Assembly: GCA_016124845.1 (NCBI GenBank)
Contig: WGMW01000056.1
Location: 1 to 64,000, forward strand
Source: Flavobacteriales bacterium
GTDB lineage: Bacteria; Bacteroidota; Bacteroidia; UBA10329
DNA: 64,000 nt
Reading direction: 5' to 3'
Shown here: in pieces, positions 7,005 to 16,541 of the stretch
Position numbering within the stretch: the first letter of the stretch is position 1
Layout: each line of letters opens with the position of its first letter
Program-made: the position numbers and the translations under genes
The notes under the pieces: model-generated
Told to the model about the DNA's origin: nothing
What the model saw: only the letters and a program-made list of their open reading frames with translations
The model's database searches: none

Positions 7005-10000
7005 TTAGAAGTCCATGCTGAGAGAGACATACCAGAATCCTTTGTTGATCTTGCGGTTCTCCACGCCCCACGCGTAATCTACCCGGATAAAGTAACCGAG
7101 GAATTTTGTCCGTGCTCCCAACCCGAAACCACCCACCACAGGTTCTCTTCTGTTCTGTACCGTAATGATGACCGATCCTTGATTGACCACTTCCTTGTTC
7201 AAGGAGTTGTCGTCCGAGAAAGGCTGTAGGCCTGTCCATGCCGTACCGACATCTCCAAATCCCACCACTTGGAAGTTGTAGATGAAATTGGACTTGATGG
7301 GACGGTTGATGAGGTAGCGGAAAATAGGCCAGCGCAGTTCGCTGTTGATCACCGCAAAGCTGTTTCCGTTTCGGATGTTCTGCGGGAAACCGCGCATGTT
7401 GGTAGCCAATGCCTGAAATGCGTAGTTCTGGCTGTAATCCACAGGGATGTTGTGGTTGTAGGTAGGTGATATCCACCGATCGACCCCACCGAGGAAATAG
7501 GCTATTTTCTGCTGCCCGAACGAGGTGCTTGCCGCAAATCGGTTGGCCCAGATCAGTTCGCGATGGATCTTAATGTAGTTGCGGGCATCCACGCCAAGCA
7601 CGAACATGTTCTTGGCCTGCTTATTAATATCCTGGAAGTACTGCGCAAAGATCTTCAACCGTGTGCCACGATAAAGGTTGAGACCCATGGGAAGTGTATT
7701 GTCGAACACGTACGACACTTGAAGTCCCGCCCGCCAGGTCATATCGTCCGGTTTCACAAGGTTGCGATCGTTGGTGCTCTTGTACACGGTGCGGTCATTC
7801 CTGCCAAGCACATTCCCGCGGAACGCGGAGAATTCGGTGATGGGCCAGCTCATCTTCCACGTGAGCGTGTAGGTGTAAACCTGTGCCACAGTAGAGTTGC
7901 TGATGAAATTCTCGATGGACTGCCGATGGAACACGAGCTGTTTGTCCAGCCTGCGCTTGAAATTCTGCACCGAGGCGAACATCTCGTTCGTATTGAGGTT
8001 GCCCGTCAGACGGAAACCACCCACCACCTTGTAGTCGTCCATGATGTCGGTGATGCCCGTTTTGAAGAAACCGTTGAGGCCAGGATTGTTGAATGAATTT
8101 CCGCCCGAGAACTTCTGGTAATTGCTGTTCACAAAAGCGTTATCGAGCTGCGTGACCACATACTCGCTCTTGAAGGCCACATCGTAATTACGTTGCGGTG
8201 GCAGTTGCATCTCAATGGGCACATCCTGCACCGCTTCCAACGCCCGATGCAAACTATCGATACGCGCCAGCACCTGCTCGCGCTTGCGGTCTCGCCTTGA
8301 TTTTGGCTCGTCTGAAAGCAGCGTTGGCTGACCGTTCTGTGGTTGTTGCTGATCCTGTGTCTGTTGCTGCTGTTGCCCGTCCACATGGATGTCGAACTGA
8401 TAATCATGGATGTCGATCTCGCCCGGTTTGCGTGGTTTTTCGGCAGGTTTCGGTGTGGTCTGCACGGTGGGTTGCTTCGGCTGAACGTCCAAAATGGAGG
8501 TGCGTTTACGCTTCTTCTTCGGTGCCTCCGATGCCTTGTTCTTAAAACCGGAATACCCGACCTCGGTGATGACCGCGTTCTTCTCCGGCTCGCGGTCTTT
8601 CAGCGTCAGGCGGTAATTGCCTTTGGCGAAGATCACTTCTGCGATCTTCCCGTTCACCGTATCCACATCATACTCCAAAATGTTGCGCGGATACTGCGTC
8701 ACGGGGCTCACCCGTGTGAAATACGAATAGTGAATACTGGTGTCGATGTACGCGATATTGCTATCGAGAATGGCGCGGTAGCGGTTGTAGATTCCCTTCT
8801 CATCGCTCAGATACGAAAAGCTGTTGCCATCATACTCCATCGGAGCGCGCTCGTTGGCGAACTGCGTGTCGGTAACCCTTCGCAGAACGGGTTCATCCGA
8901 ATCCCTGTCGTAAATGAAAATATCATTGTAAAGATTCTTGGGCAGCACCTTGATGTCGAATGGCATCAGGGTATCGTTGTTCCTATCGGAACTGAAAATA
9001 ACCTTGCGTGAATGGTCCATGAACCGCGCGTCCACATCCGTGAAAATGTCATCAGTAACCTTCTGGTATGTGTTGGAAATGATGTTGTAGATGTACACAT
9101 CCGAGCGGCCCATCTGCACGGCTGTGAACACGAACTCGCGGCCATCATCCGAATAATCCACCGACAGGATCTTCTCAAAGTAGAAGAGTTCGCGCCATGT
9201 GCGCTTTTTGGTGGTGAGGTCGTACTGGAAGAGTTTGATCTTTCCCTTGTGTTCCGTTATCATGGAAACCAATTTCCCGCTCGGATGCCAAGCCACAATG
9301 GGATAACTGTGGTCCTGCGTGTTGTAAGAACGGTAGCCTTGCCGCAGAATGGTCTTTTTCTTCTTGGTCTTCAGGTCTTGCAGCTTCACTTTTATCTTGC
9401 CCATGTCGTTCCACACGTAGGCAAGTCTGCGGCCATCAGGGCTCAATTTCGGATGCTCGATGGCACAATATGGCTGCGCACGTTTCCGAACGCGGTTCAG
9501 CGGTTTCTCCTCCGGAAGACTGAGTTTGTCCTCCTGCTTGTAATACATGTTATCGTAATAATGAAGCCATTCGGCCGCCAAATTCTTGAGCGAAACTCCC
9601 AGCACGAACAGGAAGCCATTGTCGGCATTGCGGCTCACGCGGGTCATGTAGAGAATGTTGCTGATAACCGACTCGCCATAATTCTCCACCACATATTTCC
9701 AGATGGAGTGGCCACCGTAGCGCGCGTCTTTTCCCGTCAGTTGACTGAATTTCTCCCAACGACCGCTCATCACCGCATCCTTCACCTCGTTGTTCACTTC
9801 CGAGTCCCAATCGCTGGAGAGGTATGAGATCAGCCCTTCCACGTACCATTCGGGCAGATTGAGCAGCGTGTTGTTGCGGATCACATCCTTGAAACTGCCG
9901 CCATACATCATCTGATCGAGCATGACACGCGCCAACCCTGCACGCAACTGCTTCTCGTAGTTTTTGTAATCGCCATCGAAGTACAGAATGAGCTTGGTAC

Positions 10001-10403
10001 CCACGATGGTCGTTACACCGCCCGTGTTGGTCTGCTGGTCGGTGACCAGCCCGATGTTGCTCTGCTTCTGCTCCGAAAGTTTGTTGTAAATGATGATCTG
10101 GAAACGCTTGTCCATCGTAAAATCGAAGGTCTTTTCCAGATCGTGCAGCACGCGGTCGCTGGCACGCATGGTGTATTCGGCCAGCTCATTTCCACCCAGA
10201 TAGAAGTACACATCGAAGCGGTCGAAGCGGTAGAGGAACCAATCGATCTTCTCATACTGCACGCGGTTCTTTCCGAAGTCGGTCTGAAGCCCGTTATAGA
10301 ACTGCGCCTTCAGCGAAGCAGGCACCAAAAACAAGAAGATCGCCCAAACGGTCAACGACCTGGCGAAATTCGGGTTGAAGGATGGCGTAAAACGTTGCTT
10401 CAT
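7005..10403 (-). CDS. Large TolB-like propeller / outer-membrane barrel protein
   Basis: The start is taken at 10403 (MKQRFTPSFNPNFARSL), which gives 1132 residues with a signal peptide ending at LKAQ; an in-frame ATG at 10532 would run over the divergent MBL gene. After the signal comes a gluzincin-like N-terminal region (YGGHSIWKYVVENYGE and AAEWLHYYDNMYYKQ) without a clear HExxH. PD40/TolB blades follow (HPKLSPDGRRLAYVWNDMGK, WHPSGKLVSMI). A low-complexity P/K/Q linker (about 660-760) leads to a C-terminal region with alternating outer-membrane strands that ends in aromatic F (YVSLSMDF), like surface-antigen/BamA barrels. Such proteins are widespread in Bacteroidetes and often annotated TolB. 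The role is unknown, probably in envelope assembly or as a structural receptor. Confidence 0.8.
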   Translation of the reverse strand: MKQRFTPSFNPNFARSLTVWAIFLFLVPASLKAQFYNGLQTDFGKNRVQYEKIDWFLYRFDRFDVYFYLGGNELAEYTMRASDRVLHDLEKTFDFTMDKRFQIIIYNKLSEQKQSNIGLVTDQQTNTGGVTTIVGTKLILYFDGDYKNYEKQLRAGLARVMLDQMMYGGSFKDVIRNNTLLNLPEWYVEGLISYLSSDWDSEVNNEVKDAVMSGRWEKFSQLTGKDARYGGHSIWKYVVENYGESVISNILYMTRVSRNADNGFLFVLGVSLKNLAAEWLHYYDNMYYKQEDKLSLPEEKPLNRVRKRAQPYCAIEHPKLSPDGRRLAYVWNDMGKIKVKLQDLKTKKKKTILRQGYRSYNTQDHSYPIVAWHPSGKLVSMITEHKGKIKLFQYDLTTKKRTWRELFYFEKILSVDYSDDGREFVFTAVQMGRSDVYIYNIISNTYQKVTDDIFTDVDARFMDHSRKVIFSSDRNNDTLMPFDIKVLPKNLYNDIFIYDRDSDEPVLRRVTDTQFANERAPMEYDGNSFSYLSDEKGIYNRYRAILDSNIAYIDTSIHYSYFTRVSPVTQYPRNILEYDVDTVNGKIAEVIFAKGNYRLTLKDREPEKNAVITEVGYSGFKNKASEAPKKKRKRTSILDVQPKQPTVQTTPKPAEKPRKPGEIDIHDYQFDIHVDGQQQQQTQDQQQPQNGQPTLLSDEPKSRRDRKREQVLARIDSLHRALEAVQDVPIEMQLPPQRNYDVAFKSEYVVTQLDNAFVNSNYQKFSGGNSFNNPGLNGFFKTGITDIMDDYKVVGGFRLTGNLNTNEMFASVQNFKRRLDKQLVFHRQSIENFISNSTVAQVYTYTLTWKMSWPITEFSAFRGNVLGRNDRTVYKSTNDRNLVKPDDMTWRAGLQVSYVFDNTLPMGLNLYRGTRLKIFAQYFQDINKQAKNMFVLGVDARNYIKIHRELIWANRFAASTSFGQQKIAYFLGGVDRWISPTYNHNIPVDYSQNYAFQALATNMRGFPQNIRNGNSFAVINSELRWPIFRYLINRPIKSNFIYNFQVVGFGDVGTAWTGLQPFSDDNSLNKEVVNQGSVIITVQNRREPVVGGFGLGARTKFLGYFIRVDYAWGVENRKINKGFWYVSLSMDF

Positions 10404-10416
10404 TTTCGAAGGGACG

Positions 10417-10424
10417 TAAAGATA
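10417..10424 (-). promoter_or_regulatory. -7 element of the TolB-like gene promoter
   Basis: On the minus strand TATCTTTA matches the Bacteroidetes sigma-A -7 consensus TAnnTTTG in all but the last base. It lies 14 bases before the chosen ATG, which also supports that start. The -33 TTG is not clear. Confidence 0.4.
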
Positions 10425-10479
10425 CAGTTTAAACTCCCCGCTGAACTTGATGTTAAAAACCGCAGCATAGCTGAAATAG

Positions 10480-10487
10480 TATTTTTG
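10480..10487 (+). promoter_or_regulatory. -7 element of the MBL gene promoter
   Basis: TATTTTTG is an exact match to TAnnTTTG, 20 bases before the ATG of the MBL hydrolase, in the gap between divergent genes. No good -33 TTG is seen at the usual 19-21 bases. Confidence 0.45.
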
Positions 10488-10506
10488 AGCTCCGTAAAAC
10501 AACCAC

Positions 10507-11142
10507 ATGAATCTTAAGAAGTTCGTTTTCAACCCGTTTCAAGAAAACACCTATCTCGTTTGGGATGATGAGAAGAACTGCGCCATCATCGACCCCGGTT
10601 GTGCTGATGAATATGAACGGAACGAGCTGGTCGATTTCATCGAAAAAGAAGGGTTGAAACCTGTGAAACTGCTGAACACTCATTGCCATGTGGATCACGT
10701 GCTGGGCAACAAATTCTTGGCAGAGAAATACGGATTGGAGCTGGAAATGCACCAAGGCGATGTTCCTGTGCTGAATGCTGTTCCGAGCTATGGCGCATCC
10801 TATGGTTTCAACACGGGCGAAATGGTGAAACCTTCTGTGTTTTTGGAGCATGGCGATGTGGTGAAGATCGGTTCGTTGGAACTTCATGTGATCCACACAC
10901 CAGGTCATTCTCCAGGCGGAATCTGTTTCTACAACATTCCATCCAAGCAGATCATTGTGGGCGATGCGCTCTTCTACGGAAGCATTGGCAGAACGGATCT
11001 TCCTGGTGGAAATCACGCTCAATTGATAACCGCCATTAAACGCGAATTGCTAACACTTCCCGAAGAAACCACAGTTCATTCTGGCCACGGACCTTCTACA
11101 AGCATCGGATTTGAGAAGGCGAACAACCCATTCCTGAGATGA
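10507..11142 (+). CDS. MBL-fold metallo-hydrolase (glyoxalase II-like)
   Basis: A 211-residue cytoplasmic metallo-beta-lactamase-fold hydrolase. The zinc motif THCHVDH is at about 58-64, followed by the distal ligands in HTPGHSPGG (about 130), GDALFYGSIGRTDLPGG (about 158) and a C-terminal HSGHGPSTSIG (about 197). This pattern fits the YcbL/hydroxyacylglutathione-hydrolase-like subgroup, which acts on thioesters; it lacks the C-terminal helical domain of true GloB. The last bases overlap the next gene by ATGA at 11139-11142, so the EEP-family gene is translationally coupled. Confidence 0.9.
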   Translation: MNLKKFVFNPFQENTYLVWDDEKNCAIIDPGCADEYERNELVDFIEKEGLKPVKLLNTHCHVDHVLGNKFLAEKYGLELEMHQGDVPVLNAVPSYGASYGFNTGEMVKPSVFLEHGDVVKIGSLELHVIHTPGHSPGGICFYNIPSKQIIVGDALFYGSIGRTDLPGGNHAQLITAIKRELLTLPEETTVHSGHGPSTSIGFEKANNPFLR

Positions 11143-12062
11143 GAATCTGTTTTATTCTTTTGCTGTGTACGATCTCCATCTCAATGAAGGCGCAAACAAC
11201 AGCAGAAACAAGCTCCCCTTCCCTTCGAGGAGGGGTTGGGGGTGGGGCTTCCATTCGTGTTCTCACGTGGAACATTTTCATGCGGCCGCATGCCATCCTG
11301 TACGATGGACAATTCAGACGTGCGAAAGCTATCGGTGAACTGATGAAGGATGAGAATTACGACATCATCCTGTTTCAGGAAGCGTTCGGAAAAACGAGCA
11401 GAAAGAAACTGCGCAAAGCATTGCAAGGTGCTTATCCGTACGAGATCGAACCCAAGAACAATGGAAAACTGGTGAACAGCGGGCTTTGGGTTTTGAGCAA
11501 GCACGAGATCAAGGAACAAGACTTCATCTTTTACAATAATTGCAAAGTGAGCGACTGCCAATCGTCCAAAGGTGCGGTGCTGATTGAAGTGGAGATCAAC
11601 GGACAGCGTTACCAGATTCTCAGCACGCATGTGCAAGCCGAGGATGGCAAGGAGTTTGCTCAAGTGCGGCAACTCCAGTTCAAAATGATAGACCAGTTTT
11701 TAAAGGATCACCAAAAACCCGAAGTGCCACAGTTCATCTTGGGCGACCTCAACACGCCTTTCGATTCTATTGCAGAATACAAAAGCATGCTTGAAATCCT
11801 GAATGCAAGCGATGGAAAAGTTTCCTTGGTAGGAGCGGATGAACTGAGCATTGACCGACCGATAACCTGGGGGTGCGCCAACAACGACATGATCAAAAAG
11901 AAATGGCGCGGAAACGTGCAGCTTTTGGATTACGCATTGCAGCGCGAAACAGGCTATCCCTTCAAACTGAGACGTGAGTTGAAGACCTACACGAAACAAT
12001 GGTCGAAAAAACGGAAACATCTGTCCGATCATTACGCCATTTCGCTGACCATACTTCCTTAA
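11139..12062 (+). CDS. Secreted endonuclease/exonuclease/phosphatase-family hydrolase
   Basis: A 307-residue exported protein with a signal peptide (residues 1-18, MRICFILLLCTISISMKAQ). The DNase I/sphingomyelinase fold shows its metal and catalytic motifs: VLTWNIF (Asn), IILFQEAF (Glu), STHVQAE (His), FILGDLNTPFDS (Asp/Asn) and the terminal SDHYAIS (Asp-His). The closest general type is neutral sphingomyelinase/phospholipase C-like enzymes, but the substrate cannot be decided. Residues about 25-38 (SSPSLRGGVGGGAS) between the signal peptide and the fold are encoded by a dispersed C/G-rich palindrome, which adds a Gly/Ser linker without breaking the frame. Confidence 0.85.
   Translation: MRICFILLLCTISISMKAQTTAETSSPSLRGGVGGGASIRVLTWNIFMRPHAILYDGQFRRAKAIGELMKDENYDIILFQEAFGKTSRKKLRKALQGAYPYEIEPKNNGKLVNSGLWVLSKHEIKEQDFIFYNNCKVSDCQSSKGAVLIEVEINGQRYQILSTHVQAEDGKEFAQVRQLQFKMIDQFLKDHQKPEVPQFILGDLNTPFDSIAEYKSMLEILNASDGKVSLVGADELSIDRPITWGCANNDMIKKKWRGNVQLLDYALQRETGYPFKLRRELKTYTKQWSKKRKHLSDHYAISLTILP
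11211..11250. repeat. C/G-rich palindromic repeat inside a coding region
   Basis: A 40-bp repeat, AGCTCCCC at one end and GGGGCTT at the other, with an inner TTCGAGG turn. It belongs to the same general family as 20376-20407 and 6854-6946. It is inserted in frame in the EEP-family gene just after the signal peptide. Confidence 0.7.
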
Positions 12063-12084
12063 TTTCGACACCCAATTTCTGACA

Positions 12085-12930
12085 ATGAAAAGAACCGCAT
12101 TTCTACTGATCGCATCGCTGCTTGCAGGCCAAACGCTTTTTGCGCAGGACATCGACAAACATGAGATCTTCCGCAAGATGATGGAATCGATCCAAGGCAT
12201 CAAAACGCTGAGCTTCCATCTCGATAAGACCGAGCGCATCAAGGGAAAAATGATGCCTGGTTCGCAGGATGTGAAACTGAATGTGAAGCCTTTCAAGGTT
12301 TACCTGAAAGTGCAAGTGCCCAACAAGGGCGCAGAAGTGCTGTACATTGAAGGCGAGAACAAGGGTAACGCCAAGGTAAATCCAAACGCGTTCCCTTACA
12401 TGACCCTGAATCTCGACCCGAATGGTGATATCCTACGTAAAGATCAGCACCACAGCGTGAAAGAACTTGGCTTCGGCTACACGGGCGACCTGCTGAATTA
12501 CGTTTACAACAAGTACAAGGACAAGATCAATGATTACGTGACCATCAATGGCGAAGTGACCTACGATGGTCGCAAGTGCTGGAATGTAACCCTTATTAAT
12601 AAGGAGTATAAGATCGAGAACTACACGGTTCAGCCAGGAGAGGACATCCTGAAAATTGCCCGTAAGCTGCGCTTGGATGAATACTCGCTTTTGGAGTTGA
12701 ACAACATCAAGGATTTCGATGATGTGAAAGCGGGGCAGACCATCAAAGTACAGAACTCACTTTGCAAGCAGATCGAGATGTACATCGACATGCAAAACTA
12801 CCTTCCGCTCTACCAGAAATTGTATGATGAGAAAGGGCTGATGGCGGTGTACGAATACTCGAACCTGAAGATCAATCCGACCTTCAAACCAGAGGAATTC
12901 TCTGCCGAATACAGCGGCTACGATTTCTAA
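12085..12930 (+). CDS. DUF1571 periplasmic protein with LysM-like segment
   Basis: A 281-residue exported protein with a signal peptide ending TLFAQD (residue about 21). The body fits DUF1571 proteins of Bacteroidetes: an outer-membrane-lipoprotein-sorting-like beta fold (IQGIKTLSFHLDKTERIKGK, then VYLKVQVPNKGAEVLYI). Between about residues 180 and 232 there is a LysM-like stretch (YTVQPGEDILKIARKLRLDE, then NNIKDFDDVKAGQTIKV), which suggests peptidoglycan or polysaccharide binding. It follows the EEP gene by 22 bases in the same direction and is probably co-transcribed. Function unknown. Confidence 0.8.
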   Translation: MKRTAFLLIASLLAGQTLFAQDIDKHEIFRKMMESIQGIKTLSFHLDKTERIKGKMMPGSQDVKLNVKPFKVYLKVQVPNKGAEVLYIEGENKGNAKVNPNAFPYMTLNLDPNGDILRKDQHHSVKELGFGYTGDLLNYVYNKYKDKINDYVTINGEVTYDGRKCWNVTLINKEYKIENYTVQPGEDILKIARKLRLDEYSLLELNNIKDFDDVKAGQTIKVQNSLCKQIEMYIDMQNYLPLYQKLYDEKGLMAVYEYSNLKINPTFKPEEFSAEYSGYDF

Positions 12931-13053
12931 GCCCCGACCCGAAAGACATATACCAATGTTACCTGTTTGCTGACAAACGGGTGATTCCGTGTGGCCGAAT
13001 GTGCGGCATGTTGAATTATTGATAGCTTTAACACCCCAACTAAAAACCCGAAG

Positions 13054-15954
13054 ATGAAAAAGCTATCCATCCAACTGTTTGTAATCCTTGCTGTTTCCTT
13101 GGCTGCCTGCAATACTGGCAAAGACAAGAAGAGCGATTTCGTAGACCCGATCAATGCGCAGCATTATGTGCTTGACAATGGTCTGACCGTCTATCTGTCG
13201 GTGAACAAGGATCAGCCGCGCGTTCAAACCTTCATTGCTGTGAACACAGGCAGCACCAACGACCCAGCTGAATTCACGGGGCTGGCGCATTACCTCGAAC
13301 ACATGGTTTTTAAAGGAACTTCCAAGTTCGCCACGTTGGATTGGGACAAGGAAAAGCCTTTGCTGGATGAGATCTCTGAACTCTACGAAAAGCACCGTTT
13401 GGAAAGCGATCCCGAAAAGAAAAAGGCCATTTACGCCATGATCGATTCTGTTTCTGGGCAGGCCGCCAAATTCGCCATCCCGAACGAATACGATAAGATG
13501 ATCAACAGCTTGGGTGCGCAGGGAACGAATGCCTTCACTTCGGACGAGCGCACGGCTTACATCAACGATATTCCATCCACAGAGTTGGAAAAATGGATGA
13601 TGGTGGAGTCGGAGCGATTCTCGGAATTGGTGCTGCGTCTGTTTCATACCGAGTTGGAAGCCGTTTATGAGGAATTTAACCGTGGCCAGGACAACGATTA
13701 CGGGAAAACCTATGAAGCGCTCAACGCCATGCTTTTCAAAAAGCACCAATATGGTACGCAGACCACCATCGGCAAAGGCGAGCATTTGAAAAATCCATCG
13801 ATGGTGAAGATCCACGAGTACTTCGATAAGTATTACGTGCCGAACAACATGGCGGTGGTCATTGCTGGAGACATCGACCCTGACCAGACCTTGGAACTGG
13901 TGAAAAAATACTTTGGCAAGTGGGAACGCAAAGATCTTGTACTGCCCACGCATCCGACAGAAGATCCGATCACTGCCGTTCGAGACACCACCGTTTACGG
14001 CCCGATGGAAGAATGGACGATTCTGGGTTACCGATTGGGCGGCTATCACACCGATGATGCCTTGATGGCCGACCTCATGTCTACCATGCTGTCCAACGAT
14101 GTGGCCGGACTCATTGACCTTAATCTCCTACAGGAGCAAAAAGTGCTGGACGCCTACTGCTATTCGAATGTGATGCGCGACTATTCGACCTTTATTCTTG
14201 GTGGAAACCCAAAAGGTGGCCAGAGCTTGGAGGAAGTGAAAGACCTTTTGGTTGGCGAAGTTGAGAAGATCAAAAAAGGTGAGTTCTCGGATGACCTGAT
14301 GCCAGCGGTTATCCGAAACATGAAAGTGGACCAACTGCGTCAGTTTGAAGGCAACTGGCTGCGCGGATACCTGCTGAGCGATGCGTTCATTATGGGAACC
14401 ACGTGGGAAGAATACATTTCGCGCGTTGACCGCATGTCGAAGATCACCAAGCAGCAACTGATGGATTGGGCCAACAAGAATTTCAACAATAACTACTGCG
14501 TGGTGTACAAGGAAACGGGAGAAGACTCGCTGGTGGTAAAGGTTGACAAGCCAGAGATCACTCCTGTTGACATCAACCGAGAGGTTCAATCTCCTTTCTA
14601 TGACAGTTTGCAGGCCATGGAATCCATCCGCCTGAAGCCTGAATTTGTGGATTTCAAAACTGCGCTTGACGAAAAGAACGTGATGGAGAATGTGCCGTTC
14701 TATTACGTGCAGAACGCAAGCAACGACCTCTTCACCTTCTTTATTGAGATGGATGATGACCTGAAACTGGACCCGAAGGTGAAACTGGCCATCAAATACC
14801 TTCAATATCTGGGAACCGACAAATACACCAACGAAGAACTCCGCCAGCAGCTTTACAACCTCGGAGTGAACTTCGACACACAGGCCAGCTCATGGAAGGT
14901 TTACCTCTATCTCAGCGGCCTGGAAGAATCTTTTGACCAAGGTCAGGAACTGGTGGAACACATCATCAAGCATGCGCAGCCAGATGAGGAAGCCCTCGAA
15001 AATCTGATCGCGGACGAGTTGAAGCAGCGCGAAGACAACAAGAAGAACAAGTGGGAGATCATGTCGGGGTTGACCAACTATGCGAAGTATGGCGTTGACA
15101 ACAAGTTCAATAACCAACTGAGCGAGGAAGAATTGGAAGAAGTGACGGCTGACGAATTGGTGAGCATCATCCACGGCCTTACCACCTATCCGCACAACAT
15201 CTTCTACTATGGCAAATCGTCTTTGGAGGATGTATTCGCTAAAGTGAAGGCCCACCATCAACTGCCAGAGCAACTTGCGCAAGTGCAAGATCCGAAGGAG
15301 TTTGAGGAACTTCCTACCGATAAAAGCATGGTCTACTTCGTGGATTACGACATGGTTCAGACCGAGCTGGACATGCTTTCGAAAGGCGAGAAATACAACC
15401 CAGAACATGCGGCTTACCAAAGCATGTTCAACGAATTTTTCGGCAGCGGACTTTCTTCGGTGGTATTCCAAGAAATACGGGAATCGAAAGCCTTGGCCTA
15501 TTCGGCCTACGCGTATGTGGGCACACCGAGCAAGGCAGATGAGTCGCATTACGTGGTGGCATACATCGGCACGCAGAACAACAAACTCGGACAGGCCATG
15601 AACGCCATGACCGAACTGATGAGCGCCATTCCAGAAGGAACGGAAACCATGTTCGAGGAGTCGAGAACATCGGCCATGAAGAAGATCGAATCGGAACGGA
15701 TCATCAAGTCAGGCATCTACTGGAACTTCCGCAGCCTGCAGGACCGCGGCATCGATTACGACATCCGCAAGGATATCTACGCCAAACTCGGCACCATGAC
15801 CATGGAAGAGATGAGAGACTACTTCAACTCCAACATTGCCAACAGAAATTACGTGTACTGCGTCATTGGCAAGAAATCCGAGATGGACAGGTCAATCCTT
15901 AAAAAGCTTGGGCCCGTAAAAGAGCTTTCGCTGGAAGAGGTTTTTGGGTATTGA
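13054..15954 (+). CDS. M16-family zinc peptidase, lipoprotein
   Basis: A 966-residue envelope peptidase of the M16 (pitrilysin/insulinase) family. The N-terminus is a lipoprotein signal with lipobox LAAC (Cys about 19). The inverted zinc motif HYLEH is at about 79-83, and the downstream Glu ligand lies in AVYEEFNRG near 200. The second M16 half carries the conserved C-terminal substrate-binding type motif QEIRESKALAYSAYAY at about 805-820. Two tandem M16 repeats at this length are typical of single-chain M16 enzymes. It probably degrades peptides in the periplasm, anchored to a membrane. It has its own upstream gap of 123 bases and no obvious operon partner. Confidence 0.92.
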   Translation: MKKLSIQLFVILAVSLAACNTGKDKKSDFVDPINAQHYVLDNGLTVYLSVNKDQPRVQTFIAVNTGSTNDPAEFTGLAHYLEHMVFKGTSKFATLDWDKEKPLLDEISELYEKHRLESDPEKKKAIYAMIDSVSGQAAKFAIPNEYDKMINSLGAQGTNAFTSDERTAYINDIPSTELEKWMMVESERFSELVLRLFHTELEAVYEEFNRGQDNDYGKTYEALNAMLFKKHQYGTQTTIGKGEHLKNPSMVKIHEYFDKYYVPNNMAVVIAGDIDPDQTLELVKKYFGKWERKDLVLPTHPTEDPITAVRDTTVYGPMEEWTILGYRLGGYHTDDALMADLMSTMLSNDVAGLIDLNLLQEQKVLDAYCYSNVMRDYSTFILGGNPKGGQSLEEVKDLLVGEVEKIKKGEFSDDLMPAVIRNMKVDQLRQFEGNWLRGYLLSDAFIMGTTWEEYISRVDRMSKITKQQLMDWANKNFNNNYCVVYKETGEDSLVVKVDKPEITPVDINREVQSPFYDSLQAMESIRLKPEFVDFKTALDEKNVMENVPFYYVQNASNDLFTFFIEMDDDLKLDPKVKLAIKYLQYLGTDKYTNEELRQQLYNLGVNFDTQASSWKVYLYLSGLEESFDQGQELVEHIIKHAQPDEEALENLIADELKQREDNKKNKWEIMSGLTNYAKYGVDNKFNNQLSEEELEEVTADELVSIIHGLTTYPHNIFYYGKSSLEDVFAKVKAHHQLPEQLAQVQDPKEFEELPTDKSMVYFVDYDMVQTELDMLSKGEKYNPEHAAYQSMFNEFFGSGLSSVVFQEIRESKALAYSAYAYVGTPSKADESHYVVAYIGTQNNKLGQAMNAMTELMSAIPEGTETMFEESRTSAMKKIESERIIKSGIYWNFRSLQDRGIDYDIRKDIYAKLGTMTMEEMRDYFNSNIANRNYVYCVIGKKSEMDRSILKKLGPVKELSLEEVFGY

Positions 15955-15979
15955 TGGCGGCTTTTGATACTAATTGAAA

Positions 15980-16468
15980 ATGAACCAACAAAAGCAAATA
16001 TTCGACCTCATCGAAGACTTCCAAGCTGAAGTGAAGTTTGTTGCTGAACAATTTTATTACACGTATGGGAGGAAAGATCTGTTGAAAGCTTGGCATGACA
16101 AGACAATCCCTCAAACTGGACAATTAAATCAAGTCATTACTCAATACGCTTTTCATGGTGCTGGTCTATTTGCTAAACTCAAGGACAAAGAAGTTGACTT
16201 CGACTTTGGTCCAAACTGCAGAATAGATGGTTTTGACGCTTGGAGACTGCGAGCTTTTGCAGATTCTCAAACTGAAAAATATCAAGGCTTTTGGACGTTG
16301 GAAAAGCTTGAAAATGAACTGGAACAGTTAGAGCGACAAGGATTGATTATTAAGCTTGGCGACTTTCCAGGTTCAAGCAATTATTATAGAAAAGAAAATC
16401 TGACGCCAATAAAGACTAAAAGTCAGGCGGGCATCATCGATAAATTTAAAACTTGGTTCGCGCAGTAA
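15980..16468 (+). CDS. Hypothetical protein, possibly DUF6896-like
   Basis: I start this at the ATG at 15980 (162 residues); a TTG at 15974 would add two. It is cytoplasmic, without signal peptide. Segments DKEVDFDFGPNCRIDGFDAW and RLRAFADSQTEKYQGF recall, from memory, the DUF6896 family, some members of which neighbour polymorphic toxins, but I cannot confirm it. Base composition is clearly more AT-rich than the M16 gene before it, which suggests acquisition from elsewhere. It is followed 73 bases later by another AT-rich orphan gene. Confidence 0.7.
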   Translation: MNQQKQIFDLIEDFQAEVKFVAEQFYYTYGRKDLLKAWHDKTIPQTGQLNQVITQYAFHGAGLFAKLKDKEVDFDFGPNCRIDGFDAWRLRAFADSQTEKYQGFWTLEKLENELEQLERQGLIIKLGDFPGSSNYYRKENLTPIKTKSQAGIIDKFKTWFAQ

Positions 16469-16541
16469 ACTACTTCTCGTCCGATAGGACTGCATCCTTT
16501 CTCCCGCCCGAACACTTAGAACCGTTGTATTTAATTACAAA

